A stretch of DNA of 64,000 nucleotides from the NCBI RefSeq assembly GCF_024323335.1, contig NC_066583.1, forward strand, positions 16,786,665 through 16,850,664, read 5' to 3'. The DNA comes from Lathyrus oleraceus (Eukaryota; Streptophyta; Magnoliopsida; Fabales; Fabaceae). Position 1 is the first letter of the stretch, and each line of letters begins with the position of its first letter. Positions 47,051-58,493 of the stretch are shown here, one piece after another. The notes under the pieces are model-generated. The model worked only from the letters and a program-made list of their open reading frames with translations. It did no database searches and was not told the DNA's origin. Made by a program: the position numbers and the translations under genes.

Positions 47051-47929
47051 TTGGGGAAGATCTGGAAAGTCTGGTACCGAACACCCGTCGACTCGTCGAA
47101 CCACGGCATTCTATATCCAACTCCAAGGTCAGTTTTCCAATTTTGAGAACTCCCAAACTCGTCTGAACTTTTCTGATTCATCACCTTGTATTCCCGACCG
47201 CTCCGTACTCGACGGAGAGCGAACTCCTGGGATTTATACAGACTTTTCAATCTTCAGACTTTGAAGAGTCTTCTTGATTAACATCCAGGATCGTCGTACT
47301 TCTTTAGTCGTCTCTTCACCGTTCTTCTATTCATTCGTCCCTGATTGGATTCCATGGGGATTGTTTATCAAAAGCTTCCACATCACAACCTGCAAGTGAG
47401 TGAAAAATATCTAACAGCACCTGCAAAAGAGATCATTAGATAAAACCGTGCCCCAGGCGTGTCAAGATTTCAACACTCGGGTCACTCAACCTTCCGAATA
47501 AGATTTCAAGCTTTCAATCTTATAAGCATGCATTGGAAGGGACCTCCATGTTTCAAAATGCAAATATTCTTATCACAAATATCTGGATGTTTTTGCAATC
47601 AAAGCGGTAATGAAAATAAAAACAAAATTATTTGACTGAATATGCATTTTATTGATTGAAAAAGTGTGGCTCAAACTGAGCAATACAAAGGAAGCAATTC
47701 CTGAAAAGAGGTAATTGCGCACAAAAGGAAAAATCTATCCTAATGGCAATGTGAAACCCGTGATCTCATCGAGTTCCAACTCGGTTACACCCCATATGTC
47801 CTCAGACTCTCCGTGCTTTCTGCCTTCTGAACAAGACGTTTCCGACTGATCCCTACCGGGTATTATCCATGATCCCTTAACCAAAGTACAAACGATCATG
47901 CCAGACGCAGTTGTTCGTTTCAATCCCTC

Positions 47930-48120
47930 TTTTGCCTGGACCGCCCTTTCGGGTTTTCAGTCCACCGGGATACCCTTTTTTGCCTAAGCCGCCTTTTCAG
48001 GTTTTCGACTTGCCGGGTGTACAGTTTTTTCATTTTATCCCTAATTTTTGCCCGAACCTTTTCTTTCTGTTTTTTGGTTCGCCGGGATGCCCATTTTTGC
48101 CTGGACTATTTTATTCTTTT
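47930..48120. repeat. Degenerate ~45-bp repeat in the Ogre 3' UTR
   Basis: Three or four diverged copies of a phrase with TTTTGCCTGGACCGCC and TTTTCG(G/A)(G/C)TTGCCGGG(A/T)T are seen between the integrase end and the CTGCTGGGGA block. Confidence 0.65.
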
Positions 48121-48135
48121 CGTCCAGCAGGTCTC

Positions 48136-49302
48136 TTATACGAAGTATTTTTTAACTGCGTCCGCATTCACAGGGGATGGAAAATCCTCGCCATCCATGG
48201 TCGTTAACAACAAGGCTCCGCCAGAGAAAACCTTCTTGACCACGAATGGACCTTCATAATTGGGTGTCCATTTGCCCCTACGATCGTTTTGAGGAGGAAG
48301 GGTCCTTTTCAGCACCATATCACCTACGTGATATACCCGAGGTCGTACCTTTCGGTCAAAAGCACGCTTCATCCTCTGCTGGTATAACTGCCCATGACAG
48401 ATGGCTGCCAGCCTCTTTTCTTCGATCAGGCTCAACTCTTCGTACCGGGTCCTCACCCATTCAGCCTTTTGCAATTTCACGTCCATCAGGACTCTCAAAG
48501 AGGGAATTTGAACCTCAACCGGTAGCACAACTTCCATTCCATATACCAAGGAGAAAGGTGTTGCCCCAGTAGATGTACGTACCGACGTTCGATACCCATG
48601 CAATGCAAACGGCAACATCTCATGCCAGTCTTTGTAAGTCACAACCATCTTTTGCACAATCTTCTTTATATTCTTATTGGCTGCCTCAACTGCCCCATTC
48701 ATCTTCGGACGATAGGGAGAAGAATTGTGATGCTCAATCTTGAACTCCCGACACAGTTCTGTCATCATCTTGTTGTTCAAATTAGAACCATTATCAGTAA
48801 TGATTCTCTCGGGAACCCCATATCGGCAAATGATGTCTCTCTTGAGAAACTTGGCAACGACCTGCTTTGTCACATTCGTATAAGAGGCTGCTTCTACCCA
48901 CTTGGTGAAGTAATCAATAGCCACTAATATGAACCGATGCCCATTCGAAGCCGTAGGCTCAATCTTCCCAATCATATCAATGCCCCACATAGCGAACAGC
49001 CACGGAGACGACATCAAGCTCAACGGATTTGGAGGCACGTGCACCTTGTCAGCATAAATCTGGCATTTATGACACTTCCGCACGAAATTGAAACATTGGG
49101 CCTCCATTGTCATCCAATAATAACCTGCCCTCAGCAGCTTCTTCACCATCGCATTCCCACTGGCATGGGTACCGAACGATCCTTCGTGGACCTCTTTCAT
49201 CAATTGGCTTGCTTCTTTATCATCAACACATATGAGCAAGACCCAATCAAAATTTCTCTTGTATAAAACCCCATCCTTATTCAAGTAGAACACCATGGCC
49301 AA
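48136..49302 (-). pseudogene. Ogre integrase
   Basis: A 388-codon open stretch in the same frame as the RT ORF, cut from it by one TAG at 49327-49329. Zinc-binding His39, His46, Cys77, Cys80 (GTHASG, CHKC) are present. The catalytic triad is Asp109 (WGIDMIG), Asp170 (ITDNGSN) and Glu206 (NGAVEAANK) with exactly 35 residues between the last two. The C-terminal part has HVGDMVLKR and NYEGPFVV. All catalytic residues are intact; only the upstream stop prevents it being made as part of pol. The first Met is internal to the polyprotein. Confidence 0.93.
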
Positions 49303-49326
49303 CCTCCGCAGAGTCTTTCGGTCCTT

Positions 49327-51636
49327 CTACGATGCTCCCTCAGGATACTCTTGAGTTTCCAGATAGCGCTTGATATCGTAATACCACGGCTTCTCATCAT
49401 CAGGCACTGTATCAACAGCAAACACATAAGCCGGTCTATCCAGACGTCCCACCTCAACACTGGGGAACTGATTCCACCATTGTACCTTAATCAAGGCAGC
49501 CAGAGTAGCCAAAGCATCTGCCAAAGGATTCTCCTCTCTAGGCACATGATGCATCTTCACCTTGGTGAAAAACGTCAACAATCTCCTCGTATAATCCCGG
49601 TATGGAACTAAATGAGACTGATGCGTATACCATTTTCCGTTAACCTGATTCACAACCAGAGCTGAATCTCCATATATGATAAGGTTCTTGATCCTCAAAT
49701 CAATCGCCTCTTCAATCCTCAGGATGCAAGCTTCGTATTCAGCCACGTTGTTGGTGCACTCAAATGTTAGCCGAGCAGCAAAAGGAATGTGGGATCCTTT
49801 CGGCGTAACCAAAACAGCACCAACACCGCTACCATTCACGTTAACGGCCCCATCAAACATCAGAATCCATTCGGATTTAGGGTCAGGCCCCTCCTCCGGG
49901 ATTGGTTCCTCACAATCTTTCGATTTGAGAAACATGATGTCCTCATCAGGGAATTCAAACTTCATCGGTTGATAATCCTCAATAGGTTGTTGAGCGAGGT
50001 AATCAGATAATACACTCCCCTTGATTGCTTTCTGAGAGGTATATTGAATATCATATTCATTTAAAATCATTTGCCACCTCGCAACCCGTCCGGTCAATGC
50101 TGGCTTCTCAAAAATGTACTTGATTGGATCCATCTTGGAAATCAATAAAGTGGTATGAACCAGCATGTACTGCCTCAGTCGGCGAGCAGCCCAGACCAAA
50201 GCACAACAAGTTTTCTCGAGCAGTGAATATCTTGTTTCACAGTCGGTAAACTTTTTGCTAAGGTAGTATATGGCATGCTCTTTTCGACCAGACTCGTCAT
50301 GCTGCCCCAATACACACCCCATAGACCCCTCGAGGACCGTCAAGTACAGAATTAACGGTCGTCCCTCCACAGGAGGCATCAGAATCGGAGGCTCCTGCAA
50401 ATACTCTTTTATCTTTTCAAATGCCGCTTGGCAATCATTATTCCACCTGACCGTTTGATCTTTTCTCAACAACTTGAAAATTGGTTCACACGTGGCTGTT
50501 AGATGAGATATGAACCGTGAAATGTAGTTCAATCTACCTAAGAAACCACGAACCTCTTTCTCCGTTCTCGGTTCAGGCATTTCTCTTATTGCTTTTACTT
50601 TAGCAGGATCAACCTCGATTCCTCTTTCACTTACAATGAACCCCAGCAATTTACCGGACCGCACTCCGAAAGTGCACTTGTTCGGATTCAACCTCAGTCT
50701 GAATTGTCTCAGTCGGTCGAACAACTTGGCCAGATCTACCAAATGCCCCTCTTCTGTCTGGGACTTTGCTATCATGTCATCAATATAGCATTCGATTTCA
50801 TGATGAATCATATCATGAAACAAAGTCACCATGGCCCTCTGATAAGTAGCACCGGCGTTCTTGAGACCGAATGGCATCACCTTATAACAAAAAGTGCCCC
50901 ATGGTGTAATGAACGTTGTTTTCTCCATATCATCTGGCGACATTTTGATTTGATTATAGCCAGAAAAGCCATCCATGAAGGAAAACACCGAGAATTGAGC
51001 TGTATTATCCACCAACACATCGATGTGAGGTAATGGGAAATCATCCTTTGGGCTAGCTCTATTCAGATCCCGGTAGTCCACACACATTCTTACCTTCCCA
51101 TCCTTCTTCGGGACCGGCACAATGTTTGCGACCCAAGGTGGATAATTAGTGACAGCAAGGAAACCAGCATCCCACTGCTTCTGCATTTCCTCTTTGATTT
51201 TCATCGCCATGTCAGGTCGAGTTCTGCGCAACTTCTGCTTCACTGGAGGACAATCTGCTCTCAACGGTAGCTTGTGCACAACGATATCGGTATCCAACCC
51301 TGGCATATCTTGATAAGACCAGGCAAAGATGTCGACATACTCTTTCAACAATGCTACCATCCTGCTCTTGACACTTTCCTCCAAAGCAGCCCCGATTTTC
51401 ACTTCTTTCTGGACCTCATCGGTACCCAGATTCACAATTTTAACCTGTTCTTCGTGCGGCTGAATCACCTTCTCCTCTTGTTTCAACAACCTGACTAATT
51501 CCCCCGGCAGTTCATAATCTTCTTCGCCTTCTTCTTCGGCATGATAGATTGGATTGTCGAAGTCATATGAGGGTGTAACAGGATTGTTATTAATGAGATC
51601 CGGAGAATGATCGCATCTGCATGAATGTGGATTCAT
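49327..51636 (-). pseudogene. Ogre reverse transcriptase with two RNase H domains
   Basis: A 769-codon frame. RT about 125-335: VRMCVDYRDLN (182-192), MDGFSGYNQI with Asp222, MPFGLKNAGATYQ, and YIDD at 284-287. The first RNase H, about 425-550 (LGQHDESGRKEHAIYYLSKK, SDYLA), lacks the usual first catalytic Asp (LYLTVLEGSMG). A second, archaeal-type RNase H follows at 588-712 with Asp595 (MFDGAV), Glu633 (NNVAEYEA), Asp657 (YGDSAL) and Asp707 (ADALA). The double arrangement is typical of the Tat/Ogre lineage. It ends at a TAG (49327-49329), after which integrase continues in frame. The true start is probably a splice acceptor near 51617, not the ATG at 51636. Confidence 0.93.
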
Positions 51637-51891
51637 GCATTACTTTAGAACCGGAGCGAGACAAATTGAAAAGAAAATAAAAACATTGCCATTTTTATTT
51701 TGTTTTATTGTTTTTATTTTTAAACTGCAAAAATAAATGAAAAACAGGGAACACCGCTTTTAATTGAAAAACATCCTTTTATTAATGATGCAAAAGTTGC
51801 AAAGTAAAACATGAGGTGGCCCTTACAATGAACCATTACGTGTCGGGCAACACGTAAGGTTTTCATGCAAATAAAACTGAAACAGAAATTA
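51617..51891 (-). other. Candidate Ogre intron between protease and RT
   Basis: The protease frame stops at 51892 and the RT frame begins near 51636. The gap (about 275 bp) is AT-rich, has stops in all frames, and on the minus strand carries T-runs and an acceptor-like TTCATGCAG ending at 51617, beyond which the RT frame is open. A donor is less clear; GAGTAATAA near 51890 is one option. Published Ogre elements have a spliced intron at this place. Confidence 0.6.
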
Positions 51892-53040
51892 TTACTCTTC
51901 GAGCAGAGTGACCGTGATGATCTTTTCAGCCGTCCAGTTCTGGACTCCCATCCCTGGTGTGCACGGCTTTATCCATTGATCCAATTCACAGTCGCTATCA
52001 GTTTCATCACCCACCATACAGATGTGATCCGGATCCAGCATTCCAGCACTGGTGAATGTGACTGACGTACGACGTCCTCTGCCTTGTCCAGAGCCTCGGC
52101 CCGGCTGATAACCCACTCCGAAGCGGTCTTTCTTGGCGGAGATGTCCATCATCCTACCTCAACCAGGAGCTTCCCCACTCTTCACCACCTCAGCGGCCTG
52201 CTTATATGAAGATATGGACGGTTTCTCTTCTTCTTTTGCAAAAAGAGCATTCTCCACCTTAACGGTTTCGAATGCTTGACTCGGCGTTTCCCATATTTCG
52301 CCGTCCATCTCCACGTACTTGAAAGATGATAGGTGGCTGACAAAGATGTCTTCCTCCCCGCAGACGGTGACAACCTGTCCATCCCAGATATATTTCAGCT
52401 TTTGGTGCAAAGTCGAAGTTACTGCCCCAGCAGCATGGATCCATGGGCGACCCAACAGGCAACTGTATGCCGGCTGAATATCCATGACATAGAAAACAGA
52501 CTTAAACACCTCAGGGCCAATCTTCACCTGGAGCTCAACCTCTCCGAACACAGCCCGCTTCGAACCATCAAAAGCCCGCACTATCAGATCAGTGGGCGTC
52601 AGGATTAACCCTTCACAATTCAGCTTCGCCAGGGCTTTCTTCGGCAACACATTTAATGAGGAGCCGGTATCAACCAGCACATGCGAAAGCACGGCTCCTT
52701 TACATTCCATCGCAATGTGTAAAGCCCGGTTGTGATTCCTTCCATCCACAGTCAAATCCATGTCGGTGAAACCCAATCCATGACTGGCATGAACATTAGA
52801 CACTACCGTCTCTAACTGGTTAATCGTTATCTCTTGAGGAACATATGCTTTCTTCAGAATCTTCAACAAAGCCTCTCTATGACCCTCAGAGCTCAACAGT
52901 AAAGATAGAATTGATATTTTGGAAGGAGTCTGTTGCAGATGATCAACAAGCTTGTACTCAGACTTCTTGATGATTCTAAGGAATTCTTCTGCTTCATCAT
53001 CAAGCTCTCTCTCCGACCCACCAAGCGCCGGTGTCACCAC
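51892..53040 (-). pseudogene. Ogre aspartic protease region
   Basis: The first frame (53040-52159, 293 codons) has the retropepsin active site VLVDTGSSLNVLP with Asp124 and a later YSCLLGRPWIHAAGA, the usual C-terminal protease motif. A TGA at 52159-52161 interrupts it; the same frame continues 52152-51892 (GVGYQPGRG, then SGQGRGRR) up to the candidate intron. Upstream, the frame differs from gag by an indel in an A-rich run near 53085-53110. In the family, gag and protease are one frame, so both breaks look like mutations. Confidence 0.88.
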
Positions 53041-53084
53041 GGGAGTACCTTCATTGATTACCGCTTGTTTTCCTTTTGCCCTGG

Positions 53085-55181
53085 CTAAAGCCTCGGCCTT
53101 TTCTTTTCTTTTTCTCCTTCTCCTCCCCTCAACGCATCAGGAGCAAACAGTCTTCCACTGCGAGTGAAACCACTGGGTCCGGCATTATCCACCTTTGAAA
53201 CGGTGGTTTCACTTGAAGTTTGGTCCTCTACCTTCTCTCCGTTGCAATATACTTCCCCACCATAATGCCACGGCACGGCATCATCTTTGTCATAGGGAAT
53301 TGGTCCAGGTACCATGATAGTAACTGGAGCCGCCTCAGCCAGAGTTGACAAATCAACCGGGTCGAAGTAAATCGTTATGGTGGAGACATCATTCTTCCCT
53401 ATATCCACCTTCTCAAACCTGAGACTTCCTTCGTCCATCAGCCTCTGGACAACCTCCCTCAGGAGTATACACCCATCAGGGGCAACAGTACACGCGGCAC
53501 AACCATCGTCACAACCCGGATAGACCCCATTCCTCAACAGTTGCCTCTTGACCTTGGCCAAAGGAGTCTTCAATTGGTCAACATTCAACAACCCGATTCT
53601 GCTTTCATCAGAGATCGCATTCACCCCCATTTGACCATGCGCAGGCATGGGATTAACATTCACATTTGGAGATGGAGCAAAGTTGATTGCTTTAGAATCT
53701 ACCAGGTCTTGAACCACATGCTTAAAAGCTTTGCAGTTTTCTATGTTATGCCCAGGAGCACCTGAATGGAATTCACACTTGGCGTTTTCATCAAAACTGG
53801 CTGGCCTCTGATCAGGTCTCAAAGGAGCCAAAGTTCTCAGTTGTACCAACCCCAAATCTTTCAGCTTTTTCAACAGGAAAGAGTAGGTCACAGGCGGCCT
53901 ATCAAACTGCCGATCATTCATTCTTCCCCTGACTTGATATCCAGCCCTCTGCGGCCTCTGCTGAAATGGCTGACGTTGCTGTTGCGGTTGTTGCTGTTGC
54001 TGTTGTGCAGGCTGATTATCAGCAGGAATAGTTACCGCAGCGGTGTGCTGAAAGTAACGATCCCTACCTTGTCCTCTTTGGGTGTACACAGCACTTGTAT
54101 CACCCTCTTTCTTCCTCTGGCCGTTTCCGAAGGGCTTCTTCGATCCTGATGACGAAGCATTACCACCCTGAATTTTTCCGAGCTTCAACCAACTCTCAAT
54201 TCTTTCTCCAGCTACCACAATATCAGCAAAGTTGGTAACCGGGCAACCAACCATTCTCTCAGCAAATGCCCCCTGAAGGGTACCCATGAACAAATCTGAC
54301 ATCTCTCGGTCCACCAAGGGAGGTTGAACTCTGGCAGCCAACTCCCTCCACCTTTGAGCATATTCTTTAAACCCTTTACTAGACTTCTGAGACATACCCT
54401 GCAGCTGGGTACGACTAAGAGCCATATCAGCGTTGAATTGGTATTGTTTAAAGAACGCGTCACCAAGATCTTGCCAACTCTTGATATCAGAAGATTTCAG
54501 CTTGGTGTACCACTCCAAGGATCCTCCAGACAGACTGTCCTAGAAGAAGTACATCCAAAGCTTTTGGTCCATAGTATATGCAGAAATCTTGCGGACGAAG
54601 GCTTGAAGATGAGTTTCCGGGCAGGAACTCCCATTGTATTTATCAAATGCGGGCGCCTTGAACTTCTGTGGGATCACAATCCCCTCAACCAGCCCCATGT
54701 TTGACATATTTACGACCCCGGGAGTGGCATAGCTTTCGAGAGCTCTGATCTTTTCTGCCAGCAATTGGATCTCCTTGTTCGGTGGTTGGACACTGTACTG
54801 CCCAAACGGCTCATTGTGCATAGAGAACTGATCTGCTTCCCTGTCTTCCTCTCTATCATCATTAGCCCCGAAGAATGGAGGGAATAGACTATCCTTTAGA
54901 TTATTGCCCATCAGACCTGGCCCACCACCTGTGGCAGCACCAAAACCACCAACATTATTCACTATGCCCACAGTCGTCCTCTTTCCGCCTTCCCTGGAAC
55001 CACCAAGCCCCTGGTTGGAGACACCATCCAGGTTGACACCGCTGTTGGCAGCTGAAGCCCGCTCGAGCTTCTCAACCTTATCAGCCAGTGCTTTCTGCCC
55101 AACTGCAAACCCTTGCATGATGTTAATCAGCTCGTTCATTTTATCCTTCAGCTCGAGAACATCTGCATTTGGTAGATCCAT
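53085..55181 (-). pseudogene. Ogre gag
   Basis: Start taken at MDLPNADVLELKDKMNELI (55181), where a coiled-coil-like N-terminus begins; the open frame itself extends up to 55484 but the extra part looks non-coding. The core has EGIVIPQKFKAPAFDKYNG and, after a TAG at 54540-54542, LEWYTKLKSSDIKSWQDLGD (gag core) and FKEYAQRWRELAARVQPPL. Both sides of the stop share a frame. A glutamine-rich stretch follows and then a CEFHSGAPGHNIENC knuckle of CHHC type (Cys248, His251, His257, Cys262 of the 477-codon piece). Gag would form the particle. A frameshift separates it from protease. Confidence 0.9.
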
Positions 55182-55704
55182 CAGCCTTGGAGTGTTGCGT
55201 CTGGTAAAATATCTATGAGGACGTGTTGAGTGCAAAGGTACAACTCTACAGGCACGAGCAATGATTCCTGAAACAATCACGCACGTTAGAACTGATACCT
55301 GCAAAATAGCAAACAAATTATTATGATCATGCATGAATGCAATGTTTATCCACATGAGGAACACTCTGTCTCTCGATCCTGGCTTCATCGAGACAGACAG
55401 TAATCCGGCAACATTATTCTGGCATTCATCATTTGATTTCATCATACAGATCAAAGATATATGATTTAGCAAAATACCCCCCAACCATGTATGTGCTGTG
55501 TGAGAGCATACAGTAAAGCAAATAAAGCTTAAAGATCAATCACTGAAAGAAAACAACCATGCATACCACAAGTGCACAATAAGTGCAATAGTCATACATC
55601 AGGTCTGATACAAATCAAATACAATTCTCCAGAATCATAAAGGAAATACAAGCAAGTGAATTCCGTCAACAAGCCTGAAGGTAATTCACACAAATAAGAA
55701 AGGT

Positions 55705-57564
55705 CTAGCCTGACGAAGGTCCCACAGAAGGCCCTACATCATCAACCATCCTAGCAAACTCTGCGGCGAACCTAAGCTCGGTATTCTCCTGCTGCAATCT
55801 CCCTATCTCCTTCTGGTGAATCTTCATCTGCCTGAAGTAATGATCTCTCGCAGCAAGATAATGATGTCTCTCGGCGATATAATGATCTCTCTCAGCAATG
55901 GTCTTCACATTCTCTATTTCCTTAATCTTCAGCTTTGCTTCCCACTCAGCGATAAGGATTCTGACTCTGTCTTCCCTCTGATCCCTCACGAGGATTTGCC
56001 TCCTCTTCTCCTCTTCAATGACCTTTGAAGCTCTAGACAACCTCTCCTTGGTGATGTCGTGCTCCCTTGTAGACGACTCTAATGCTTGCCTGACCTTGCC
56101 ATAGTAAGCGGTATCCATCTCAAAGCGCTTTGCTTCCAGGGCATGTCGCTTATCCTGATCTTCTATCCTCCCTCTGATCTCCTGATTAGCCATCTGACCT
56201 CGAGCAACACTCATCTCCAATTCCATTTTCTCTGCAAGCAACTGATCCCTCTCCCGCTTCATCTCTAGGAACTCTTCCATACTGACAAAAGAAGGAGATT
56301 CCTCAATCAACGGATACCAAGGATCAACCATAGGAAATGGTAGACAAGTAAGCTCCACTCTATTGCTGAGCCAGTCATCAAACGGAGGAAAAGACCTGTT
56401 ATTAGCTCTACCCCAAGAAAACTTGCCTTTTCTTTGAATGCTGCGCCATGCATCAGATACCTGCCTTAACCTGGCCTGATTGCCCTCAACCGGGAAGTAC
56501 AAAGTTTCCTGAATCTCACTCTTGAGAGGAGGAACCTCCATAGCGAATCCCATTTGTCTCTTAAGAAGCGTCGGGTTATAATTAATGCAACCCTGAACTC
56601 CTATAAGAGGCACATTGGGAAAACTCCCACAACTGCAAACAAAGTCTTGTCCAACCCCGCTACTGTGAGTCCAAGCTATGTCTTTGGCCCGCAATCCCAT
56701 CAGCTTGGTCGCCCAATTGACAGTATGGTCAAGAAGAACAAAAGCACCCCTGGAAGGCAAATATCCCATGAACCATTTGTATAATAGCTGAGCACAACAC
56801 CTAATCAGTCCCCCACGCCTCTTCTCGTTCCGATTATGGACCGAGTAATAGACATCTCCAACTAGAGTAGGAATAGGATTCCTCTGAACAAACAAACGGA
56901 CGGCATTAATATCCACAAAGTTCTTCTGGTTAGGGAATAGGATGATACCATGAATGCTCACAGCAATCAAAGCACAGACAGCTTTCCAGTTACCCAACTC
57001 AGCATGCTCCTTGGCCTTTACCTCTAGGAAGCTCAGATGAAAACCAGGCAACTTCCCCTTCTCTTTCAGACCTCTTTTAATCATCTCCGGACTCAAATAA
57101 AGAGCACGGGAAATCCCACCAATATCCGGTTCTTCCTTAGTAACATAGAAAGGAACCTGATTTCTGATCTGAATGCCCAAGATATCAGCATAGTCCTCCA
57201 TCAAAGGCCCCAACAAGTAATCTGGGAAGACGAAACACCTCAAACCAGGGTCGTAGAACTGGAGAAGAGTATGGACAACGCTTCTATCTCTGTCGGTGAG
57301 CCTGAAAACCATCTTCAGAATACTACCGTATGCCTCTCGGAACATCCCCACATGGTCGGGCGTAATCAATGCTATCATATCCTTCAGCATATTGATCTCT
57401 GGATCGAAGAAGCTATAGACAACATCGTCTTTCAAACCGGGCCTCATGTCTGAGCAAAGAAGTCTCTCAACCAGAATCTCGATCAAGAATGTCCCTGCAT
57501 ATCGATAAACATGAGTTAGATGCAGATAAATGCAAAATGTGATGATGCTGATGAATGAATGCAA
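55705..57564 (-). CDS. Ogre ORF1 (DUF7745-like domain plus coiled coil), intact
   Basis: The 619-codon open frame lies 5' of gag; such an extra ORF distinguishes Ogre from most Ty3/gypsy elements. Residues ~95-425 match the plant DUF7745 family as I remember it (VHTLLQFYDPGLRCFVFPDY, DILGI, WKAVCALIAVSIHG). About 429-600 is a long, highly charged coiled coil with repeated DHYIAERHHYLAARDHYF phrases. The Met at residue 40 (57447) or a splice acceptor (ATATGCAG ending at 57495) may mark the real start; residues 1-23 look non-coding. No stop interrupts it, unlike gag and pol. Its function is unknown; a structural or nucleic-acid role is only inference. Confidence 0.88.
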   Translation of the reverse strand: MHSFISIITFCIYLHLTHVYRYAGTFLIEILVERLLCSDMRPGLKDDVVYSFFDPEINMLKDMIALITPDHVGMFREAYGSILKMVFRLTDRDRSVVHTLLQFYDPGLRCFVFPDYLLGPLMEDYADILGIQIRNQVPFYVTKEEPDIGGISRALYLSPEMIKRGLKEKGKLPGFHLSFLEVKAKEHAELGNWKAVCALIAVSIHGIILFPNQKNFVDINAVRLFVQRNPIPTLVGDVYYSVHNRNEKRRGGLIRCCAQLLYKWFMGYLPSRGAFVLLDHTVNWATKLMGLRAKDIAWTHSSGVGQDFVCSCGSFPNVPLIGVQGCINYNPTLLKRQMGFAMEVPPLKSEIQETLYFPVEGNQARLRQVSDAWRSIQRKGKFSWGRANNRSFPPFDDWLSNRVELTCLPFPMVDPWYPLIEESPSFVSMEEFLEMKRERDQLLAEKMELEMSVARGQMANQEIRGRIEDQDKRHALEAKRFEMDTAYYGKVRQALESSTREHDITKERLSRASKVIEEEKRRQILVRDQREDRVRILIAEWEAKLKIKEIENVKTIAERDHYIAERHHYLAARDHYFRQMKIHQKEIGRLQQENTELRFAAEFARMVDDVGPSVGPSSG

Positions 57565-58473
57565 TGCATTGTGCCATCCTCCGAGTCATCTGAACATCTG
57601 TTGCACTGAAGCCTGATCTCTGAACTGATCCCAACCATCTGAGGTACTGAGCAACCACAAATCCGACTCAAGGGTTCCGAAATAAACGGAACTGAAAGGT
57701 ACATCACCATCATCACCAGAGATTCACTGATCTGATAACCACAAAATCATCTGAACCAGCCCGGGGAATCCTGAAATAAACGGATCCCCACTGATAAATA
57801 ACACGGACAGAACTCCGGCGTCTCGGAAATAAATCCATAAATCCGACTTATAAATATGACTCTGACCAACGGAACCATTAGTCACCACCAAAGTCACCAT
57901 CAGGACATGCATCTGTACGAATCAACCCTCCCCTCATAGGTGAATTCTAATCAGGTCATCCTAAGGCGGATAATGGTCTCGACAATCGGGCAAAGATACT
58001 CAACAGGTTTTCCCTTTCGGGTGTGCCATTGCAGCTCTCGTAAGATCGTCTAAACCAAAGATCCGGGAAAGATCGGTCACCGAAGTCAATAGCTCAAAAA
58101 AGGTAACTAGACCAAAGTGGAATACTCCACAATGGAAAAGCTCTCTCAGATGAACCTCGTCCGGCTTGTGGTATGTCACGTCGCAACAACATGCCCAACC
58201 AGCATGTGAGGAACGTGAGACCACACTAATCCTAGGTGTATACTCGGGCCTGGGTTTTAGCCCCACTTAGAACACCCACCCCAAAATAGAGAAACCAAAC
58301 CTGTACAGAAGACAGCACAATGACAGTATGATGCATGCAAATATTTATGCAAATATATACACAACAGAATAATAAATGCAATAAATAAAGCAACACAAGC
58401 AACCTAAACTATCCTAGAACGCTAGGAGAGACTCGCTTAGGGAAGATGGACCAGCAATAGGTCAACTTCTAAA
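57565..58473 (-). other. Ogre 5' untranslated leader
   Basis: About 0.9 kb lies between PBS and ORF1. Short ORFs only (up to 88 codons at 58000-58266, no recognisable content). A region with repeated TCTGA(T/A)..ATAAACGGA phrases lies around 57600-57850. Confidence 0.7.
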
Positions 58474-58491
58474 TCCCCAGCACAGTCGCCA
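58474..58491 (-). other. Primer-binding site of the Ogre
   Basis: The minus strand reads TGGCGACTGTGCTGGGGA, 18 nt, with a 2-base spacer before the LTR at 58494. The plus strand ends in GTCGCCA, as a tRNA 3' end should. From memory, Ogre elements use tRNA-Arg. Confidence 0.88.
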
Positions 58492-58493
58492 GC

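Larger units (their letters stand above)
45207..48135 (-). mobile_element. Ogre 3' untranslated region
   Basis: About 2.9 kb lies between the integrase stop and the PPT. It holds a two-tier minisatellite (45500-46160), a CTGCTGGGGA-core repeat block (46420-47050) and a ~45-bp GCCGGGATGCCC-type degenerate repeat (47930-48120). The ORFs of 99-164 codons over the minisatellite merely translate the repeat. Published work on Ogre elements describes such hypervariable 3' UTR repeats as a source of satellites. Confidence 0.85.

Noticed and set aside
53085..53110. Programmed ribosomal frameshift between Ogre gag and protease
   Set aside because: Family members keep gag and protease in one frame, and the site is an A-rich run prone to slips, so a simple indel is likelier; other copies would settle it.
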